DNA from: JADLHS01 sp036274115
Lineage (GTDB): Bacteria > Verrucomicrobiota > Verrucomicrobiia > Limisphaerales > JADLHS01
Direction of reading: 5' to 3'
Assembly (NCBI GenBank): GCA_036274115.1
Contig: DASUGI010000300.1
Location: 1-9,560, forward strand
Length of the DNA: 9,560 nt
In this document: positions 1 through 7,113 of the stretch, one piece after another
Layout: each line of letters starts with the position of its first letter
How positions within the stretch are numbered: the stretch's first letter is position 1
Program-made: the position numbers and the translations under genes
Notes under the pieces: model-generated
Told to the model about the DNA's origin: nothing
What the model saw: the letters and a program-made list of their open reading frames with translations, nothing else
Databases searched by the model: none

Positions 1-42
1 CTTCATTTGCTCCAGCAACGCACCCGCTTGACCGCGCGACCC

Positions 43-195
43 TCAATCAGGATTTCCTTTCTGCTTCCCGGCGCGTTCCAGATCCGATTTCAGCTTTGAC
101 CAGAAGGTAGCTGAAGGGCGGCTCGAAAGCACTCGCAGAATGACAAGCTCGTCATAGAGCGTCGCCGAACCGATGCGCCAGACGTCTTTGGACAA
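43..195 (-). CDS. Doubtful short open frame, possible decayed gene fragment
   Basis: On the minus strand a frame stays open from a stop at about 262-264 down to a TGA at 43-45. It has no ATG, and the only early start is a TTG at 193-195, giving 50 residues. The middle reads like a soluble protein (residues 5-20 include DVWRIGSATLYDELVI, later FWSKLKSDLERAGKQKG). I do not recognise a family. The upstream part of the frame passes through the terminator hairpin at 221-248, which argues against a longer protein. A second minus-strand frame shifted by one base is also open across about 3-90 and ends REILIEGRAV-like, so a frameshifted remnant is possible. It may equally be chance. No Shine-Dalgarno site supports the TTG start. 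Nothing else in 1-220 could be assigned. Confidence 0.18.
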   Translation of the reverse strand: MSKDVWRIGSATLYDELVILRVLSSRPSATFWSKLKSDLERAGKQKGNPD

Positions 196-220
196 CCGTG
201 TTGAAGCCGGGGAAGAATCG

Positions 221-248
221 AAAAAAGGCCGCTTCCTGCGAAGCGGCC
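221..248 (-). terminator. Rho-independent terminator of the DUF2959 gene
   Basis: A perfect 9-bp inverted repeat, GGCCGCTTC (227-235) and GAAGCGGCC (240-248), encloses a 4-base loop. On the minus strand the stem is followed directly by six T residues (AAAAAA at 221-226 on the plus strand). It lies 23 bases past the TAG stop (272-274) of the minus-strand lipoprotein gene, the right place and orientation to end that transcript. Confidence 0.85.
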
Positions 249-271
249 CGGAGAGTTTGTTCTACAATTAA

Positions 272-958
272 CTATTTGGCCGGGGCGGCCGCAGCGCCGG
301 GTGCCGGGGTGGGCAGCGTGGCGGGAGTCATCGCGGTGGACACGCTGTTCAATTCGAACACGAGTGCGTCCATGGATTTCTGAATTTCCGTGCCTTTGCT
401 TTGCACTTTCTCGAACAGCGGTTTGGCGGCATCAATTCCTGACACCGTCAGGTCATTGTTCAAATAGGTGCGCAAATCCCGGAGGTCGGCCAGCCAGGGC
501 TCCATTTGGGCTTTGAGCGGGTCGGTGTGCTTTTGAATGCTGTCAAAGGTCGCCTGCATTTTGGCTTTTTGCTCCTCGGACACCTTGCGGATCTCCGGAT
601 TCTGCACCGTGGCGATCTCTTGTTGCCACTGTTTAAAATAAAGATCTCCCTTGGCCTGCAACTCCTGACTGCGCTTGCGAATTCTCGCGCTCGCGGACTC
701 CAGCGTTGCGACGTCTTTTCCGTATTGATGAAACGCCGGACGCGGGTCCGTATTCGCGGTGGCCGAGATTTGCGCCAGCGACTGCATGGTGGCGTCAATG
801 GCCTGTTTGCCTTTGAAGATTTCCTCGCGGTATTCCGTGATACCCGCGCCGGTCTTTTCCGCCTGCTTGTAACCGGCCGATGCACATCCGGCCAGCAACA
901 GCGCCGTAATCGCCAACGGTATGGTGGTCGACAGATGGTAGAGGTTTTTGAGCTTCAT
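272..958 (-). CDS. DUF2959-like secreted lipoprotein
   Basis: A 228-residue protein with a bacterial lipoprotein signal: a short basic start (MKLK), a hydrophobic stretch at about residues 9-23 and a lipobox LAGC with the acylated Cys at 25. The residue after Cys is Ala, so there is no Asp inner-membrane retention signal and outer-membrane anchoring is likely. The mature part is polar, Lys/Glu/Gln-rich and predicted to be long helices or coiled coil. The opening YKQAEKTGAGI, the central helix with FKQWQQEI and the later DLRTYLNNDL resemble DUF2959 proteins, whose function is unknown. The C-terminus is a low-complexity Ala/Pro tail. The ATG at 956-958 is preceded by AAGGA with 6-base spacing, and the gene ends at a strong terminator, so it is a complete one-gene unit. 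It is transcribed away from the NRPS operon and probably unrelated to it. The family call is from memory of the pattern, not from a search. Confidence 0.8.
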   Translation of the reverse strand: MKLKNLYHLSTTIPLAITALLLAGCASAGYKQAEKTGAGITEYREEIFKGKQAIDATMQSLAQISATANTDPRPAFHQYGKDVATLESASARIRKRSQELQAKGDLYFKQWQQEIATVQNPEIRKVSEEQKAKMQATFDSIQKHTDPLKAQMEPWLADLRDLRTYLNNDLTVSGIDAAKPLFEKVQSKGTEIQKSMDALVFELNSVSTAMTPATLPTPAPGAAAAPAK

Positions 959-964
959 GGTTGA

Positions 965-969
965 TCCTT
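965..969 (-). promoter_or_regulatory. Shine-Dalgarno site of the DUF2959 gene
   Basis: AAGGA on the minus strand lies six bases before the ATG at 956-958. The match and spacing are good and fix the start of the lipoprotein. Confidence 0.65.
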
Positions 970-970
970 G

Positions 971-1357
971 ATAACGGTTCGCCGGTTCTTGTATGAGGAT
1001 TTCCCTTTTTGCGCCAGAATATTTTGCGCCCTTCGTCCGTACCCCTGCCTGGTGGGAGGCGGATCAACTGATTCGACAGGGCGCTGGTCTGCATGAGGTT
1101 AGGGATGCCCTGGTTCGCGCAATTCACTTCGGTTTGCCGGCGCGTTAAGGCAACTCACCAGCATTCACGTAGCAATCCGCTCCGACTCAAAGTAGGTCTG
1201 GTGCCACCTGTAACCTGCTGCTGACGTGGACTACTGGAACCGGCGTGATTTGTTCGACAGGTAATCCAACCTGACACTTCTGGTGCCCGGCTGAATTTGC
1301 GCCGAATCAAGGGCACCGTGGCAACAACGAGGGGCCGGTCATTGAAACAATTTTATC
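971..1357. other. Divergent intergenic region, no gene seen
   Basis: About 390 bases separate the lipoprotein (minus) from the NRPS operon (plus), so promoters for both should lie here. I see no convincing -35/-10 pair. There is no tRNA, riboswitch or array-like structure. Small repeats occur: TTCGACAGG at 1072-1080 and 1253-1261, and TCTGGTGCC at 1197-1205 and 1279-1287. CACCAG at about 1156-1161 can pair with CTGGTG at 1198-1203. These are short enough to be chance but could be looked at as operator half-sites. No good Shine-Dalgarno site precedes the NRPS start; GAGGGG at 1329-1334 is too far away. None of the reading frames shows the missing N-terminal half of the condensation domain. Confidence 0.6.
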
Positions 1358-4300
1358 GTGATGGAACCACATACGGACAGCCAATCAATTTCACCAGGCG
1401 CAGGGAGTGATCTTGCGTACTGGGCAAAACAACTCCAAGGCACTTTGCCGCGATTGGACTTGCCGCTGGATCGTCCGCGTCGGCCTCGGTCCAGCATGGT
1501 GCGCGACACCAGGCAGTTTCAAGTCAACGCGAGTGTGGCCGAAGCGCTGCAAACGCTGGCGGCGAGCAAAGGGGGCGATTTGTCGACGGCACTGTTGGCA
1601 GCATTCAAGGTATTGCTGTTTCGGTACACCGGTCAGACGGACCTGATCGTCGGCACTGCATTTCCGAAAGCTCCTGCGGATCCGCTTCTGATTTATGAGG
1701 CCGGCAACACCGTGCTGTTGCGCACCCGGATTTCGGACGAAACAACGTTCCTTCAGTTCCTGGCGCAGGTCCAAAGGGCGGTGCACGAAGCGCGGTCGCA
1801 CGCGGGGATCGCGCTTGAAGCGATTGCCGACGCCCTTGGATTCGGCCGGGCGCAACCGCCGGTCATCCAGGCCATGTTCGATTTTCGACAGGATGCGCTT
1901 TTCGAGCGTGAGCCGACGGCAGCATCCGAGGCGTCCGAACTCAACCTTTGGTTCGAACAGGACGCCGACACGCTGCGCGGCAAGGCGGATTTCGATGCGG
2001 ACCTGTTCGATGGAGAAACCGTGGAGCGCTGGATCCGCCACTTTCAAAGATTGTTGGAAGGTATTCTGGCCAACCCGGAACAAAAGGTCAGCCGGCTGCC
2101 TTTGCTTGACGAGCGCGAGCGACAAAAGATTCTTTACGAGTGGAACCAAACCGCGATGCCCTACGCATCGGACAAGACCATCCCGGAGCTATTCGAGGAA
2201 CAGGCCGAGCGTGAGCCCGACAAAGTGGCGGTGGTGTTCGGGAATGAGCAACTGACCTATCGGCAATTGAACGCGCGGGCCGGCACTCTGGCGAGCCGAT
2301 TACAGAAAATGGGAGCAGGACCGGATGTGCGCGTGGCGGTTTGTCTGTTGCGTTCCATCGATATGGTGGTGGCGCTCTACGCCATTCATAAAGCGGGTGG
2401 CGCGTATGTGCCGGTGGATCCGAGTTATCCCGCCGAGCGAATTGCGTTCGTGATCGAGGATGCTCAAGTGCCTTTGGTGCTCACACAACAGTGCCTGAGC
2501 CGAACCGTTCCGGCCGGCCAGGCCAAAGTTCTATGCGTCGACGCACCCGGCGATGCCACGACGCCCGACAATCCTGCCGACGCCGTTCCCGTGCCGCGCG
2601 CGACGCCGGAAAACCTTGCGTATGTCATCTACACCTCCGGATCGACGGGCAAACCAAAGGGCGTGATGGTGCGCCACAGGAACGTCGTCAACCTCTTCAC
2701 CGGCCTGGACAACGCGCTGGGACGCGAGCCGGGCACGTGGCTGGCCGTCACCAGCATCTCCTTTGACATCTCGGTGCTGGAACTGTTCTGGACTTTGACG
2801 CGTGGTTTCAAAGTAGTGATCCACGGAGATGATGCCCCCAGGGTCGAAAAGTTCGACGGGGCTGCCCGCGATGGCAACTTAACCACCGCGGAGGAGATAC
2901 GCCGGCACAAAGTGACGCATCTGCAATGCACGCCTTCGCTTGCGGCAATGATGCTGGACGACGACGAAACCAGGGAAGCGTTATGCCAGGTGAAAATGCT
3001 TCTCTTCGGCGGCGAGCCGATGCCACTTTCTTTGCCCGCGCGAATCCATTGGAACGCGCGCATCTTTAATTTGTATGGCCCGACGGAAACCACCGTTTGG
3101 TCGTCGGTGTCATCCGTGAAGCGCCAGGATCGTCGCGTTACCATCGGACGGCCCATTGCGAACACGCGGATGTATATCCTCGACCGGTATTTGCAGCCCT
3201 TGCCGGTTCGCGTTGCCGGCGAGTTGTATATCGCCGGCGAAGGGGTGACCGGCGGTTACTTGAACCGCCCGGAGCTGACCGAGCAACGGTTCATTCGAGA
3301 GCCGTTTGTGGAAGATGTTGACGCGCGCATGTACCGCACCGGCGATGTCGCCCGCTTCAATCCTGACGGCACGATCGACTTCCTTGGTCGCGTTGACCAT
3401 CAGGTGAAAGTCCGGGGCCATCGAATCGAACTCGGCGAAATCGAGGCGGTGCTCCAGCGGCAACCCGGACTCCGAGAGTGCGTCGTTTCCGTTTGGGAAG
3501 CGGCCCCCAATGATACGCGGCTTGTGGGCTATTATGTTCCCCAATCGGGGAACGATCCCGAGCCGAACCAACTTCGCACCGCGCTCCGGAACACGTTGCC
3601 TGATTACATGGTGCCATCGTTGTTTCATCGACTGGAGGCACTGCCCCTTACGCCGAACGGCAAAGTAGATCGCAAGGCCCTTCCCGGTCCTCGAGTCGGT
3701 GCCAGTGAAAAGAAGCACAGCGATGGGGAAGTTGAGCCAGTGACTCCCCCGGTAAAGGTTCAAACCAGTGGAACGAAAGGCGCAGTCGTTGCGAAGTTGC
3801 CTTTGACGGAAGCGCAGCACGAAATTTGGATCGGGGCACAAATGTCTGACGAGCTTTCCTGTTCGTTCAACCAGTCGGTGCAGGTCCAGGTGCGGGGCCG
3901 ACTGGATGAGCAAAAACTTTTCGCGAGCATCGAATGGCTGGTCAACCGTCACGAGGCGTTACGCGGGACGTTTGCGGCGTCCGGAGAGGAGCAATCGGTG
4001 CATTCCGAGATGCCCGTGGAGCTTGGCTGTATCGACCTCACGTCCGTGCCGGTGGAATTGCGACCAGCCGAACTGGACCGCCTGCTCAAGACGGAAGCCG
4101 CCACGCCATTCAACTTGAGCGATGGTCCTTTGTTTCGCTTTCGGCTGGCCCGAATGGCTCCCGAAGAAACCGTTTTGCTCGTGACGCTGCATCACATTGT
4201 TTGCGACGGTTGCTCGCTCGGGATTCTCTTGAGCGAGTGGGGGGAGCACTATTCCGCGCCGGCCGGCAGCCGGGGCATTCCCGCTCCACTGCAAAAGACG

Positions 4301-5554
4301 TACAGCCAGTTCATTCGAGAACAGCTCGCCCGCCGGCAGAGTGGAGACGGGGCACACAGTGAAGCGTTCTGGTTGAAGCAGTGTTCGCCTCCGCTTCCGG
4401 CCTTGCCTTTACCGGTCGACCGGAATTTTTCGACGCCCCGGAAGTACACCGGGGCAAGTTGTGAACTGCTCCTGAGTGCTTCCGCCAGTCAGGCCATCAA
4501 GAAACTGAGTGTGGCGCGTCGTTGCTCGATTACGGGAACCTTGCTGGCCGGCTACTTTCTCCTGCTGCAACACCTGAGCGAGCAGTCCGATATCATCATT
4601 GGCTTGCCCATGACGGTCCGGGAAGGCCTGGGCAGCGATGGGGTCATCGGACATTGCGTCAATTTTTTGCCGCTCCGGCTGCAGTTTCGGGATGACCCAT
4701 CATTTGCGGAACATCTCGATCGCGTTTGGAAACTGATGATTCAGGCCATCGAGCATCAACAAATCACCCTCAGCAGCCTGCTGCAGAAGTGGGACGGGGG
4801 ACGGCCGCATCAACCGATGATCTCGGTCATGTTCAATATGGACCATGCCAGCGAGCCGATGAATCTCGCTGGTTGTACCACCGACGTGAAGGGCAACCCG
4901 TTTGGCTATTCCCGATTCGATTTGAGCTTATCGGCGGGCGAAGTTCAGAACCGACTGGCGATCCGTTGCGAGTATAGCGCGGCGTTGTTCGAACCCGAGA
5001 CCATCAACAGTTGGCTGAGACATTATGAACGGTTGTTGTCGGAGGCTGCCACCCACCCGGCGCGTCCGCTGAGCCGGTTGCCCCAACTGGTTTCGCGCAA
5101 TCGACCCGTAAAAACCAACCTGACTCCGCCGATTGCCACGGCGCGCTCCGCAGCGGGGATATCCGCGGCGCTGCCTCCCCTCGAAGAACCGGCCACGGAG
5201 ACGGAGCGAAAGCTTGCGGCAATATGGCGCGAAGTGCTGCTCATTGATCAGGTAGGCCGACACGAGAGTTTCTTTGATGTGGGAGGACATTCGTTGCTCG
5301 CCACCAGGATAACGGCACGGATCGCGAAGTCGTTTGGGGTTAGCGTGCCCGTGCGAGCCGTGTTCGAGTCGCCGACGATTGCCAGGTTGGCAGCGGTCGT
5401 GGATGAGGCGCAACGCAAGCCGGCGGCCGTGGCCCCACCCGTCATTGGACGGCGAACTCGCGCGCCGGACGCCCTGAAACTCCTGGACCGACTGGCGCAA
5501 CTGTCCGACGCCGATTTGCAAAATCTCCTCCGCAACAGGGATTCACAGAAATGA
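1358..5554 (+). CDS. NRPS: half C - A (glycine) - C - T
   Basis: A 1398-residue synthetase. Residues 21-255 are only the C-terminal lobe of a condensation domain, starting at YW (21-22), with no HHxxxDG. The A domain covers about 265-775: A3 YTSGSTGKPKG at 425-435, A4 FDISVLELF at 469, A5 YGPTE at 573, A7 YRTGD at 659, A10 NGKVDRK with Lys769. The ten pocket residues (D470 I471 L474 Q523 L549 G551 L572 V580 W581 K769) read DILQLGLVWK, one conservative change from the glycine code DILQLGLIWK. A 45-residue linker leads straight into a full C domain (about 814-1245) with intact HHIVCDG at 945-951. The carrier domain (about 1279-1353) has GGHS with Ser1312 as phosphopantetheine site. The tail (1354-1398) contains a Leu/Asp-rich helix, possibly for docking. 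The order is odd because no T domain sits between A and C. Translation starts at GTG 1358 or ATG 1361; an in-frame TGA at 1343-1345 rules out a longer form. The next gene starts inside its stop codon. Confidence 0.96.
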   Translation: MMEPHTDSQSISPGAGSDLAYWAKQLQGTLPRLDLPLDRPRRPRSSMVRDTRQFQVNASVAEALQTLAASKGGDLSTALLAAFKVLLFRYTGQTDLIVGTAFPKAPADPLLIYEAGNTVLLRTRISDETTFLQFLAQVQRAVHEARSHAGIALEAIADALGFGRAQPPVIQAMFDFRQDALFEREPTAASEASELNLWFEQDADTLRGKADFDADLFDGETVERWIRHFQRLLEGILANPEQKVSRLPLLDERERQKILYEWNQTAMPYASDKTIPELFEEQAEREPDKVAVVFGNEQLTYRQLNARAGTLASRLQKMGAGPDVRVAVCLLRSIDMVVALYAIHKAGGAYVPVDPSYPAERIAFVIEDAQVPLVLTQQCLSRTVPAGQAKVLCVDAPGDATTPDNPADAVPVPRATPENLAYVIYTSGSTGKPKGVMVRHRNVVNLFTGLDNALGREPGTWLAVTSISFDISVLELFWTLTRGFKVVIHGDDAPRVEKFDGAARDGNLTTAEEIRRHKVTHLQCTPSLAAMMLDDDETREALCQVKMLLFGGEPMPLSLPARIHWNARIFNLYGPTETTVWSSVSSVKRQDRRVTIGRPIANTRMYILDRYLQPLPVRVAGELYIAGEGVTGGYLNRPELTEQRFIREPFVEDVDARMYRTGDVARFNPDGTIDFLGRVDHQVKVRGHRIELGEIEAVLQRQPGLRECVVSVWEAAPNDTRLVGYYVPQSGNDPEPNQLRTALRNTLPDYMVPSLFHRLEALPLTPNGKVDRKALPGPRVGASEKKHSDGEVEPVTPPVKVQTSGTKGAVVAKLPLTEAQHEIWIGAQMSDELSCSFNQSVQVQVRGRLDEQKLFASIEWLVNRHEALRGTFAASGEEQSVHSEMPVELGCIDLTSVPVELRPAELDRLLKTEAATPFNLSDGPLFRFRLARMAPEETVLLVTLHHIVCDGCSLGILLSEWGEHYSAPAGSRGIPAPLQKTYSQFIREQLARRQSGDGAHSEAFWLKQCSPPLPALPLPVDRNFSTPRKYTGASCELLLSASASQAIKKLSVARRCSITGTLLAGYFLLLQHLSEQSDIIIGLPMTVREGLGSDGVIGHCVNFLPLRLQFRDDPSFAEHLDRVWKLMIQAIEHQQITLSSLLQKWDGGRPHQPMISVMFNMDHASEPMNLAGCTTDVKGNPFGYSRFDLSLSAGEVQNRLAIRCEYSAALFEPETINSWLRHYERLLSEAATHPARPLSRLPQLVSRNRPVKTNLTPPIATARSAAGISAALPPLEEPATETERKLAAIWREVLLIDQVGRHESFFDVGGHSLLATRITARIAKSFGVSVPVRAVFESPTIARLAAVVDEAQRKPAAVAPPVIGRRTRAPDALKLLDRLAQLSDADLQNLLRNRDSQK
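5537..5541 (+). promoter_or_regulatory. Shine-Dalgarno site for the stand-alone C gene
   Basis: AGGGA lies nine bases before the ATG at 5551, inside the end of the upstream NRPS gene. With the ATGA start/stop overlap (5551-5554) it points to translational coupling. Confidence 0.5.
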
Positions 5555-7113
5555 GCACCGATTACGATTTACCATCCGGGGTCAGCCTCTCCGATTTGCA
5601 GACGCTGGCGGAACAATTGATTGAGGGCAGCGAGCCGTCGCCGTTGCCACTTTCCTCGGCCCAACTGCGACTCTGGTTTCTGGATCAACTGGAGCCGAAT
5701 AGTCCGCGCTACAATATTCCCAGCGTGGTCTGGCTGGCGGGCCCGCTGGAAACCGAAAAGCTGGAGGAAGCACTAAAGGCGATTGTGAGTCGACACGAGA
5801 TTCTGCGAGCGCGTTTCATCGATCAACAGGGCGAACCCGCCCAGGTCATCGGCCCGGAGGAGGAGTTTCAATTGGGTCAGCACGATTTGCGACCGGTGCC
5901 GGCCGCAGAGCGGGACGCTACCGCGCAGCGCCTGATCGAACAGGAGGTTCGGGGGCCGTTTGATTTAAGCGTCGGACCGCTGCTGCGCACGACCTTGCTG
6001 CAGTTGAGCGACACCGAACACATTTTGATCGTCAACATGCATCACATCATTTCGGATGAATGGTCTTTCCAACTGTTTTATCGCGAGTTGCAGGAAATCT
6101 ACACCGCGCTGGTCCTCGGGGTGACGCCGGAGTTGCCGGAGTTGCCCATTCAATATGGCGACTATGCCGCATGGCAGCAGGACTGGATGCAAAGCGACGA
6201 ATTCAAGAGACAGCTGCAGTTCTGGCAGAATCAGCTGGCCGGCAACCCGCCGGCAGTGAAGTTACCGCTCGACCGACCGCGCCGCTTCAACTCGGGAACG
6301 AAAGGCGCATCGCGCATCGGCCACCTGTCACCGGAAATTCAAGAGTCCCTTCACCGGTTGGCCATGCGCCAGAAAGCAACGCCCTTCATGTTGTTGCTGG
6401 CTGGATTCAAGGCGTTGCTGCATCGCATGACTGGCCAGGAGGACATCATCGTCGGTTCGCCGATGGCGTGCCGGCATCATGCGGAAACCGAGAATGTCAT
6501 CGGACTGTTCGCCAATACCTTGCCGTTGCGCACCCGCGTTTCAGGAGCATTGACCTTCGAGCAATTGCTCGCGGCGGTGCGCGAGGGCGTGGTGGGCGCG
6601 TTCTGCCATCAGGACATGCCATTCGAAAAGCTGGTCGAAACCCTGCAACCGGAACGGGTCGCCGGCCAAACACCCTTCATCAGCATTCTCTATTTGTATC
6701 AGAACGACGCCGATTTTCCCGAATTGCCGGGTTTGCGGCTCACGTTTTTGGATCTGGGAACCGAGACGGCAAAGTTCGACATCACGGTGTTCGTTGCTGA
6801 AGTCGATGAAGGGCTGGTTCTGGGAATGGAATACAACGCGGAGTTGTTTGAGGCAAAAACAATCGCCGAATTCCTGGACCAGTATGAGCAACTGCTTTGC
6901 GCGGTGGTCGCCAATCCCGGCCAACGGATCTCTGACATCACGCTGCGGCAATCCCGGCAGCCGGCCGCAACACCGCTGGGCTGGACGCCGCCGGATACCC
7001 CCGCGCCGCGCTGGCAATTCCTGGACCGGTGGTTCGAACTGCGGCGGGAACGAAGGATAGCTGAACCTCGCAACGCTACTGCCACGGAGGTTGTGAATGG
7101 GGCCGCCCGCTGA
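5551..7113 (+). CDS. Stand-alone NRPS condensation domain protein
   Basis: A 520-residue protein made of a single condensation domain, which forms the peptide bond between a donor chain and an acceptor aminoacyl carrier. The domain spans about residues 31-455. It opens with the C1 motif LSSAQLRLWFLDQL (34-47), typical of LCL or LCL-like domains. The active-site motif is HHIISDE at 164-170: both His and the Asp are kept, but the usual Gly is Glu. Later landmarks are YGDYAAWQQ, the IIVGSP strand, the IGLFANTLPLR segment and DMPFEKLVE. No A or T domain follows. Residues 456-520 are a Pro-, Arg- and Trp-rich tail (RWQFLDRWFELRRERR) unlike a normal C-to-A linker, perhaps a docking element. The N-terminal 30 residues carry a short Leu-rich helix. 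The start overlaps the upstream stop by 4 bases and the end overlaps the next gene by 17. Its closest visible relative is the C domain of that next gene, so it likely arose by duplication. It may act in trans on the gene 1 carrier, or edit or initiate. Confidence 0.93.
   Translation: MSTDYDLPSGVSLSDLQTLAEQLIEGSEPSPLPLSSAQLRLWFLDQLEPNSPRYNIPSVVWLAGPLETEKLEEALKAIVSRHEILRARFIDQQGEPAQVIGPEEEFQLGQHDLRPVPAAERDATAQRLIEQEVRGPFDLSVGPLLRTTLLQLSDTEHILIVNMHHIISDEWSFQLFYRELQEIYTALVLGVTPELPELPIQYGDYAAWQQDWMQSDEFKRQLQFWQNQLAGNPPAVKLPLDRPRRFNSGTKGASRIGHLSPEIQESLHRLAMRQKATPFMLLLAGFKALLHRMTGQEDIIVGSPMACRHHAETENVIGLFANTLPLRTRVSGALTFEQLLAAVREGVVGAFCHQDMPFEKLVETLQPERVAGQTPFISILYLYQNDADFPELPGLRLTFLDLGTETAKFDITVFVAEVDEGLVLGMEYNAELFEAKTIAEFLDQYEQLLCAVVANPGQRISDITLRQSRQPAATPLGWTPPDTPAPRWQFLDRWFELRRERRIAEPRNATATEVVNGAAR
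7086..7090 (+). promoter_or_regulatory. Shine-Dalgarno site deciding the third NRPS start
   Basis: GGAGG at 7086-7090, inside the end of the preceding gene, lies six bases before the ATG at 7097. This strong site favours 7097 over the in-frame ATG at 7142, which has no such site. Confidence 0.7.

Noticed and set aside
1..6. ATG on the minus strand at 4-6 preceded by GGAG, possibly the start of another gene
   Set aside because: Only two codons are visible and the GGAG spacing of three bases is short; it cannot be supported.
278..291. GC-rich inverted repeat GGCCGGGGCGGCC
   Set aside because: It is coding sequence for the Ala/Pro-rich C-terminal tail of the lipoprotein and has no T-run; the true terminator is at 221-248.
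1072..1287. Repeated TTCGACAGG and TCTGGTGCC words in the intergenic region
   Set aside because: Each occurs only twice, with large and irregular spacing and no symmetry; too weak to call operators or mobile-element ends.
964..1357. Missing N-terminal half of the first condensation domain hidden upstream by a frameshift
   Set aside because: An in-frame TGA lies at 1343-1345, the other frames show no HHxxxDG or SxAQxRLW-like text, and the gap is too short for about 200 residues.
3110..3952. Long minus-strand open frame opposite the NRPS A/C region, and similar ones elsewhere
   Set aside because: These are antisense shadows of GC-rich coding sequence; the plus strand carries conserved NRPS motifs throughout.
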